This document shows positions 56,401-64,000 of a stretch of DNA of 64,000 nucleotides, piece after piece. The notes below the pieces were generated by a model. It saw only the letters and a program-made list of their open reading frames with translations, did no database searches and had not been told where the DNA came from. The position numbers were made by a program, and so were the translations under genes. The number at the start of each line of letters is the position of its first letter. Position 1 is the stretch's first letter. This DNA is from Macquaria australasica. Its lineage: Eukaryota; Chordata; Actinopteri; Centrarchiformes; Percichthyidae. The stretch lies in contig SEMN01000315.1 in assembly GCA_005408345.1 (NCBI GenBank), positions 434,001-498,000 of the forward strand, read 5' to 3'.

Positions 56401-59400
56401 TTCAGGTGGTGGGTACTTGGTACAGTCCTAATTGGCACTTCCTGTATTTAATGCCACTGCTTCCTGGAACCCATCTTTTGTCTAATCCTGGCCAGAGGAC
56501 TCCAGCAGCAGAAGTATGGACTAATGGTTTGTCCTGTTCCCCAAATTTGATTGGTACAGTTAAACAGTAATCACAGATCTCCACATGCTTCTGCTTTGCT
56601 AACTCATTCGAATCATCATTATATTTCATTTAGAAATACCAAACACTGTAGGTTTAGATACTGACGAGATTATTCTGCTGTCATTATTGTATTTCTACGC
56701 CATCTTGTGGACTGAATAGTATGATGCAAATCACTTGCAAAGCCCCAGACACACCTCCCTTTTTTTTCACTCACACCCACGGACTCTTACAGAAACATAC
56801 AAACACACATGCTCACGCTTATTGCCACCCGCTTCCCGTGTGATGCTTTTCTCATTTCCTCCTCCACAGCTTATTGAAATGACTTCCTTTGTGCATCTCT
56901 TACATCATGTTATGTGCTGTTGTCACTTCTGTTTCTATTATCCAGCAACAAGAATACAGCCTTTTTGTTATATTCCTTCAGTTTCATTACTGTGATGAAA
57001 TGTGTTTCTCTTGTTGCTGCTCAATTTACTAATGATCTTTTTGTTGTTAAATAGGGTGTCTGTGCAAGTCCTTTTCAACAGTTGATAATCTTGCCATTGT
57101 ATTCTGATGCATCCATTTGCATCCATGATTTATTAACCTGCAAGTAAATTAAACCATGGGACTCACTCTATGGTACATTCTCAGCAGATGCACAACAGGC
57201 TGGGCTTCAGTGGTTTTGTAATGGAGTCAGTGAAGAAATAAATCAAGGCTTCAGGTTATGTGCTGCCAGTGCCTCAGCTATAGCCTGCAGCCATTATGTC
57301 ATCAGGGGAAGCATCTTCAGTTCACTGTGTGTGTGCATATCTGGCATAACAGACATTTACTCATATGGAGGCCCTTCTTTTCAAACTGGAAGCATTGGCT
57401 GTATGGCAGTTAAGGAGGACATGGACAGATAAACCTGCTTATGGATGCTAACAGGCAGCGTAAACACCATGCTCTCAGGGGCAGGAGACAGGGTGTGGAA
57501 GAAAAAGACACTGGACCGATTTTTGGATGGCAAGGTTTGCCTGTTTTGCCTGACTGACAATGTGCCCTTGGGCTGTTATTATCCTTTGTTTAGCAAAAAC
57601 AATTTGCATACTGTTAATCTACTCTGGTTAGCATTAATCAACTGATGTGTTTAAAAGTTATTAATCATGTAGCGTAGTGTGAATTATAGTTATTCAGTCT
57701 CCTCTTTTCCCCTCCTCCCATGCCGCAACACTGACTGAAACAATGCCTCACCTCACGTTTCTCAGGTTTGGGTGCTTGTTATTGAATCCTTCATTATCAG
57801 TGGGTGAGATTTTGGATGTGTGTGAGCCTCAAACTGCAAGCTACGATTACCCAGAAAGCCCTATTCTGAGTTTCTGTGGAAACACATTTTAAAGAGGAAC
57901 TCTACTCTAAATATTTTTCTGTGTGCTGTACACATAATCACATAGATTCTTGACGGCATATGGCGGCATATGAGTGGTTCAGCAGAGAAGACAAAACAAA
58001 ACATGATGTAACAGTCCAGTTCGCTGGAGGTGGATTAAAGCATTTTCAACCCCAAATCTGACTTGGCTGCCATTTGCTGAAGGACATTTGTTGAAAAAGC
58101 GTTTAGCTAAGCTTCATCTCACAGAGCAGCGATGGGAGGAAGCACACAGACTGATGGGAAGGGAAGAGCAGGAAAGCCCTTATCGCCATGGTAACTGAGA
58201 AACCGACTCTCCTATGAAATGATGCTCTGACAAAACAATTACCAAGCAATCAGGAATGGGAACCCCCCCACCACCACCATCACCACCACTATACACCACA
58301 CACACACCAGGCTCTTTTTCTGCTCATTAGGTACAACAGGTGGGTTCAGAGACAAAGGCAAAGCCATCCCACAATTATCTTTTTTTTCTCGTTTTCTAGC
58401 AACATCGTGCTTGAGACAGATGCCGTTTCATGTTGGTTGTATAGATGATTGACCATTCTCTCAAGACATCAGCTGAAGTCTTTTAACATGTGACTAGACA
58501 AGACTTTCTTTTGATTTTCAAGGTGGAAATACAAGGCAGCTGTTAGCCCCCCAAATGACTTTAACTGGTGTTGAGTTCCAACAATAGTACGTTACCTTTC
58601 CAGACAACAACTCTCACAGCTCTCATAGCTCATTTTCAGCCACATCGGGGAGCTGTTTTCAGAGAAGAAGCTCTAAAAACCCTCTGTACACTACCTGCTC
58701 AGCACCAAGCTGCAGACAGACACAGTTAGTGACCAGCTGGTGAACATAGTGGAGCATTTAGCAGCTAAAGAGCCAGATATTTCCCTCAGGACTTGATGAA
58801 TGATGAATGAATGATGAATGATAATGTTGCTTTGTAACTGCTGGATGTGTAAATTAGCAACTATTTGCTATTCGCCATATCAACTTAAAAGGTGATGATT
58901 TGTCAATGTTGTGTTCACGACTTGTTTCTGCTGCCCCCAAGTGGCAAAAAAAAAAAAAAATAAAATAAAAAATCAGTTAGCCTGCTTAATATTTGAACCT
59001 CATAATAGGAATAAATTGGCGTATAATGTAAACGTTACAATATTGCACAAGAGGCAGTTGAGGATTTAAAGATTCCCACAGTAAACAAGCAGCATACCGG
59101 TCAGTCCAACAAGTAAATACGCTGGATCATGTGAATCATGCTGGAGGAAGACAACCCTCTCTCTCTCTCTCTCTGTATGTGTATGTGTTGATCATTGTTG
59201 CTGTACTTGGGTCAAGCTCATTTCCTAGCAACCAGGCAAACCATCACCAGCTCCCTGGCAACCAGGAGTCCTGGTGTCATCGCCGTCACCGGTTGCCGTT
59301 GGAGATGCAGGCATTCCACAGGAACACACACACACACACACACACGGCCTATAGATTGGATGCTCACAAACTGACTTTCAAGTATGCGATTATTGGATAT

Positions 59401-59999
59401 CACACACACTCACACACCCACCTGCAGTAGCCTATAAGTAGACTACAAGAGAATTGACTTTGAAGCATGCACTTGCAAACACACATCCACCAACACACTC
59501 TCACACATAAAAACATTCCCACACATGCTTGGGAAATCTACTTTCAAGCATGTTGTAAAAAAAATAAAAAAATACGTGTAAACACCTCATGTCCGCACGT
59601 GCGCGCACGCACACCCGAGGAGCCCCGAATACACAGATGCTCAGAAATGTGATTGAGTTACACATGCACTGCTCCTGCACGCACACTCCCTGCCTCCTTG
59701 GGGAAATTGACTCTGTCCGTGCAATTAATGGCTTCCTACATCGCAATCAGAAAATAAAGGCTTGCAGGGCAGAGCCTCCACACACACAGACATCTCATGA
59801 AATAATACTGGTGAGAACTTTTATTTTGGCTACGCGTTATTTTGTTATTACGCGGATAAACAGCTAGAAAAAAGAGGCAGCAGGACAGAAAAACAGTATG
59901 ATGAGACACTATGTTATAGACTGACCAAACCCCAGTGTTCCCCTTCTTTTTTTTTTAATGAAAACCGGAATCATCAGGTTTGAGAATTATCTAAGCCCC

Positions 60000-60475
60000 A
60001 ACGCCAACTTTTCCTCAGTCCTCACCCACCGCTCAAATTGATTTAGCCACCCCCCTTCAATAGACTCCCCCTTCCTTCCTCCATTCCTCCCTCCCTTCCC
60101 ACCAGTCACATGGAGGTTAGCGGTGACCCGTCGCTCCCTCGGTTTTGTGGCAGTCGCTCTCCGGTGCGCCTTGGAGACAGACGAGAAGCGAAACGCGCAA
60201 AACTGCCGCGGCGCCTCATTTGCTTTTACACGTACCTGCGGTTTATTGCGTCTATTCCCACGGAAAATCTCCCCGGATTCCGCTGAAGCGGCTGGTAAAC
60301 GATACTCTGTTAACCTGGTTATTTTTAGTCACCCACCGCAGCGATGAGTGGCTGGAAGCCGGCTGTGAGACCGAGTGGTGCTGCGCTGTGGTAAATGAAG
60401 CCCCCGCTTGGTGTTCAGCAAGAATGAAGTCGAGGCGAGATAAGCTGAAGATCCCCTCTCTGACTTTGGAGTAAG
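60000..60475 (+). promoter_or_regulatory. CpG-rich promoter and first exon of the 60-kb gene
   Basis: CpG density is high from about 60110 to 60470 (for example GTGACCCGTCGCTCCCTCGG). A CT-rich stretch precedes it. Consistent with a housekeeping-type or neuronal promoter reading into the exon that ends at 60470. Confidence 0.55.
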
Positions 60476-63360
60476 TTCTGCTTTTTATTTTCATCTTCTG
60501 GTGCAGGTGTGAAACCGCAAGCTGTCATCTGAAACTGTGTTATTTTAAAGTTGTAATAAGGGTGGAATAATAGTATTTATGTGCTCGTGTAGTATTGATG
60601 GTACCCCAGTGTCAACGCACAGACTTTCTCATAGAAAGTGGCTGTTGTTTAAACCAACAACTGTCACACACGACTCCCACAAAAGCTGTGAGACCAAAAA
60701 CAGCAGGCTGAGCCTGATGGACATGCCAAATAATCCCTCATGTTTTCTCCCAGGGTGATGACATTCGCTTGAGGCTTCATTCTCTAGTTAACAGCTTCAG
60801 TTCACTCTTGTATTTTGTATTTTGAAGACAAGACTGTAGCAGATTAGAGAAGTTACAGGTGTCTTACCAGTAGCCAGTTTCTTATAAAATATAAGTATTA
60901 TCAGTATTATCAGTAAAACCCAGGCTCAAAATTGCCTGCTTATTCATCTTTAAACTAATTTACCCCACTGGATGTGGAGAAATCTAGCGTTCCAAACTTG
61001 AACTGTGTTTGCGCCACTCATGGCTGATTAAATTAGTAAAACCAAACTACTGAAGCAACAGGGAACTCGTGAAGATGAGGAGGTTGAGTTATTTTGTCTA
61101 AAAGTTTTAGGCAGCTTGAATGTCAGTGGGATTACTTCTTTCACTGTTGAATTTTACAGATCTTTTACTTTAATCAGACCAAATGTTTCACTTAGTTTCA
61201 GTGCTACATGTCTCAGTGTGAGTTCTGTCCTCATGATGTTTTGTGTTTTCCCAGCTCTAATGTCTCCTTTTTTTTTTTAACCTCACATGAAGTCCTCACT
61301 CCATGATTCCTGCATGAGTCACATGCTCCCCCTCACAGCACCAAGACAGAGAAATTGCTTTCAGTCTTTGGGAGAACACAGATATTTTATTCCAGCATAA
61401 TTGCTAACCTGGAAATCCTATCTCCATCAAAGGACATGACTGCAGTCTTATGTCCGCCCACTCTTCCTCCAGAGTGAATGTACCCTTTTTTGTGGGGAGG
61501 GGGGTAGCGAGGTGTACCTGCTGTGCCCATTAGATGCTGATCCATAAGGCGTAGGAGCTCCCTGCTCACATGCCCATTCTCTGATCCATCCATCTGCCTC
61601 CACCGTGGAACATCTCAGCAGAGCATGTGCTGTTTTTGTGTCATTTTCATCTTTAGGCATTTAGCTGCTCCTGCGCAGGGATACAGAGGAGGTCTCACAC
61701 TCAGCGAGCAGGGAGGGGTCCAGGGTTTTACTGTTGGCTGTTTATGGATGCATCAGTCTAGACACACATTTGCTTGAAACAAATCTGTGACATATAGGTT
61801 TCAGGATGGGCTCGTTCACCGCCAGCTGTGCAAAAACGACAAGCCTGGCATAAAATGTTTGTTTGTGTTTATTGCAGAGAATTGTGCTTTGCAAGCATTC
61901 AGGTAGAAATAAACTTTTTGCAAGATATTATGCCTTGTTTGAGCATACGTAGAAAAGATGTCTTAAAGCAAGTTTCCTGTTTCCAGATTTAAGATCTTGT
62001 TTTTTGGTGTTTATTGACAATTTAAATCTTTTAATTTGAAAGTGAGGTGCAACAATATGACTAAAATGTCTCAGAATAACATTGAATGAATACAATTCTA
62101 AATTTGCTTACTTTATATTTGCAGTAATGACAATCCTGCTGCTATCTTGCCACTGAAAGGTTGTAGCTGTTACTGCACTTAATTTCAGAGTCCCCCTGAA
62201 CGACCTGAACATCTGAGCAAATCAGAAATTCAGTGTGAATGTCACCAATGAGTCAGTCTACTTGAGGTTTTCTCCTCTCTACGGGAGTGTCCATGAAGTG
62301 CCGAGAAAATGTAAATACGAAATGAAAATGACAGACGATTACTCACTCAAGCACCGTTGAGAGCTTTGGTTTAGGGGTCTGAAAGAGAAAATGTGTCAAG
62401 ACGAAATACAGCGTAATGAGTTGCATGTTTTGTATAATTATGAGCCGGCACTACAGAATGAGGAGTCTTTGTGCAAGGAGTTGTTTTTCCTACCACTCCT
62501 CCCTGCATTACTATGACAACACGTTCATTAGTGCTTTGGTAGCTGGTGCTGTGTTTAGCACTGAGAAGCCTCTACAGGAATGAGACAATAGCAGCACTGT
62601 GGAGCCCACAAGGCAAAGCTTACATCTGAGCACGGAAATCAATAGAAAACAGCTTCGGCGCTGGGTCAGCATCAGGGTGATATAGACCTTAGGATGGCTG
62701 AGCATGCATATTTTGATGCAAAAATAGTTAAGATGTGAAATGGTAGATGATATTTATTTATTTTAAAAAGTACAGTCTGGGGATTTTTCTTTTGTGTAGG
62801 GTGCACAGGAGCCCAAAGTGTATTGTTCTTGGGGATTTTAGGAACGTGAAGAGCATGGACCTTGTCAAATTTCATCTGAGGTCAAGCCTATATCAACAAC
62901 ATCATAACATACAGTGCACTGACAGATGTCAGACACTCCTTAACACTGCTAAAGGCTGCATTAGATGTTCAGTAATCATGTGTTTTGGATGTTGAAACTT
63001 CCTTTCTGGTGTGTTGACACCCAGCTGCCAACGTCCTGCAGTGTAAGAGCTCACGAGAGGTTAGAAGCCAGCTAATCGGATGCACCCAGTGTTGCATCCA
63101 ACCACCCTGCAACAAACAATGCTAACAGAGAGGCAGCAGCATCACCCTGCAGACAGTTGGCGAGTGTCTGTCACCATCGACTGTTGATGTCAGCCAATGA
63201 GAGGCAGGCATCAACCTGCTGAGGTGCTGAGTCAGCGCACTAATCCATATGAACATGTCTTGCCTTACAGTTTGTCGCCCACTTGCCAGAGCCCCACCCT
63301 CCTGAGCCCATGCAGCCCCTGCAGCCCTTGCAGCCCCTTACAAACCCTTCATCCCTGGAG
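60424..63360 (+). CDS. 5' end of a plus-strand gene, possibly mast3 (two coding exons, continues past the window)
   Basis: Exons 60424-60470 and 63271-63360 join in frame across TTGGA|GTAAGTT and CCTTACAG|TTTG, then a second donor GGAG|GTAAGA. Reads MKSRRDKLKIPSLTLDLSPT, then CQSPTLLSPCSPCSPCSPLQ and TLHPWR. A basic start is followed by a Ser/Pro/Cys repeat; there is no folded domain yet. IL12RB1 and MAST3 are neighbours in human 19p13.11, so mast3 (microtubule-associated Ser/Thr kinase 3) is the best guess, but the kinase domain would lie beyond the window. The frame is open upstream to an ATG at 60145; I prefer 60424 because the peptide from there looks conserved in character. Confidence 0.45.
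60476..63224. other. Intron 1 of the 60-kb gene
   Basis: About 2.8 kb of non-coding DNA with moderate GC. No exon or RNA gene could be supported. Confidence 0.5.
63225..63237. promoter_or_regulatory. MARE-like palindrome next to a CCAAT box, upstream of exon 2 of the 60-kb gene
   Basis: TGCTGAGTCAGCG matches the palindromic MARE TGCTGAGTCAGCA at 12 of 13 positions. A CCAAT box (AGCCAATGAG, 63192-63201) is about 25 bp upstream, and exon 2 begins at 63271. Could mark an internal promoter or an enhancer in intron 1. Confidence 0.35.
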
Positions 63361-63519
63361 GTAAGACAGCCAGGTCACATGCAGACTGTTTCTATGGACT
63401 GAACATGTTAAGTGTCTTTTAAAAGTCTCTCATCAATGAGTCAGTTCACCACAAAACCAGCAATTAACTGATCCCCCTAACAAGTATTATCTGTGTAGCT
63501 AAAGCCTGATAGAGCTAAT

Positions 63520-63985
63520 CCCTCTGTGCCCTAGAGCTCCATTGTTGTCCAAAAACTAATAAAAACATATAAATGAGCCACACTGTTGCACTAATTTTGA
63601 TTTAGTCCCACATACACCATCCTGCTGCCGCAAATATTCACTAGTGCACCAAATGTGTATAAATCCGCTGCTGAAAATAGTCCCAACAAACAAACAATTT
63701 ACTCCTGTTTGCGCCACGTTTACTTAAAACTACAGTGCCCAGCTGTTTTAGGAAATTCTTACAAAATTAAACTATATATTGTTGACCCATTTTTAAAGAT
63801 TTACGTCTTCAGTAGTAACAAATGGGCTTGTGGCAGAGATCCGCAGACAGGATGAAGTTGGAAAATATAGCGTGACAGACTAAAACACTGTTGTCACTGT
63901 CTGTCACTAAACACTTTTTGGTGTATTTGTGGGATTTGTTGGCACTAACAAAATATAGAATATCACTAGCCTTATGCTTTAACCT
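63520..63985 (+). repeat. Dispersed family C repeat, copy 3
   Basis: Contains CCGCTGCTGAAAATAGTCCC, CTACAGTGCCCAGCTGTTTT, GGGATTTGTTGGCACTAACA and ATATAGAATATCACTAGCC, matching copies 1 and 2 over most of the length. Confidence 0.55.
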
Positions 63986-64000
63986 TGTTTGTTCTTAGAA

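Larger units (their letters stand above)
52976..60100. other. Intergenic DNA between the receptor gene and the 60-kb gene
   Basis: AT-rich, with a C-run (53509-53520), CA runs (54582-54602 and about 59323-59346), a regulatory motif cluster (54613-55005) and an LTR-like block (55985-56400). The small open frames, including 53137-53415 and 53891-54265, have no recognised domains or splice structure. Confidence 0.55.

Noticed and set aside
60123..60347. 74-codon open frame as a separate small protein
   Set aside because: In the CpG-rich leader, in a different frame from the conserved N-terminus; no recognisable features.

Overview
The window is nuclear DNA of a teleost fish, most likely a percomorph. 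Genes have many short exons in long AT-rich introns with GT-AG junctions, CpG-rich first exons, and fish-type mobile DNA: a tRNA-derived SINE, a Tc1-like remnant, hAT-like non-autonomous elements and a solo LTR. The gene content matches part of human 19p13.11 (KLHL26-CRTC1, and IL12RB1 with MAST3). All exon models below were read by hand; reading frame is preserved across every junction, but there is no transcript support.

Layout. 1-13.5 kb: crtc1 on the minus strand, 14 coding exons, 606 residues. Its third intron is a minor-spliceosome (U12) AT-AC intron. 16.5-22.05 kb: klhl26 on the minus strand, 3 coding exons, 604 residues, a BTB-BACK-Kelch protein. The minus-strand order klhl26 then crtc1 is the human order. 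25.3-34.7 kb: il12rb1 on the plus strand, 15 coding exons, 665 residues, with CxW, WSDWS, a transmembrane segment, Box1 and an acidic tail. 34.7-46.4 kb: gene-poor DNA with nested transposons, including a solo LTR with a perfect 5-bp target duplication and a templated insertion. 46.5-53.0 kb: an unnamed single-Ig type I membrane receptor on the minus strand whose tail carries one ITIM and one ITSM. 53-60 kb: intergenic, with a cluster of blood-cell-type transcription factor motifs about 1.6 kb upstream of the receptor. 60.4 kb to the end: the first two coding exons of a plus-strand gene, possibly mast3.

Functional picture. crtc1 (CREB coactivator) and klhl26 (predicted CUL3 substrate adaptor) are housekeeping or neuronal-type genes. 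il12rb1 (shared IL-12/IL-23 receptor chain) and the ITIM/ITSM receptor form a small immune pair, one activating through JAK and one predicted to inhibit through SH2 phosphatases or SAP-type adaptors. The receptor is the best candidate here for something undescribed: its V-like domain lacks both canonical cysteines, as in CD2/SLAM first domains, while its tail is laid out like those of PD-1 and BTLA.
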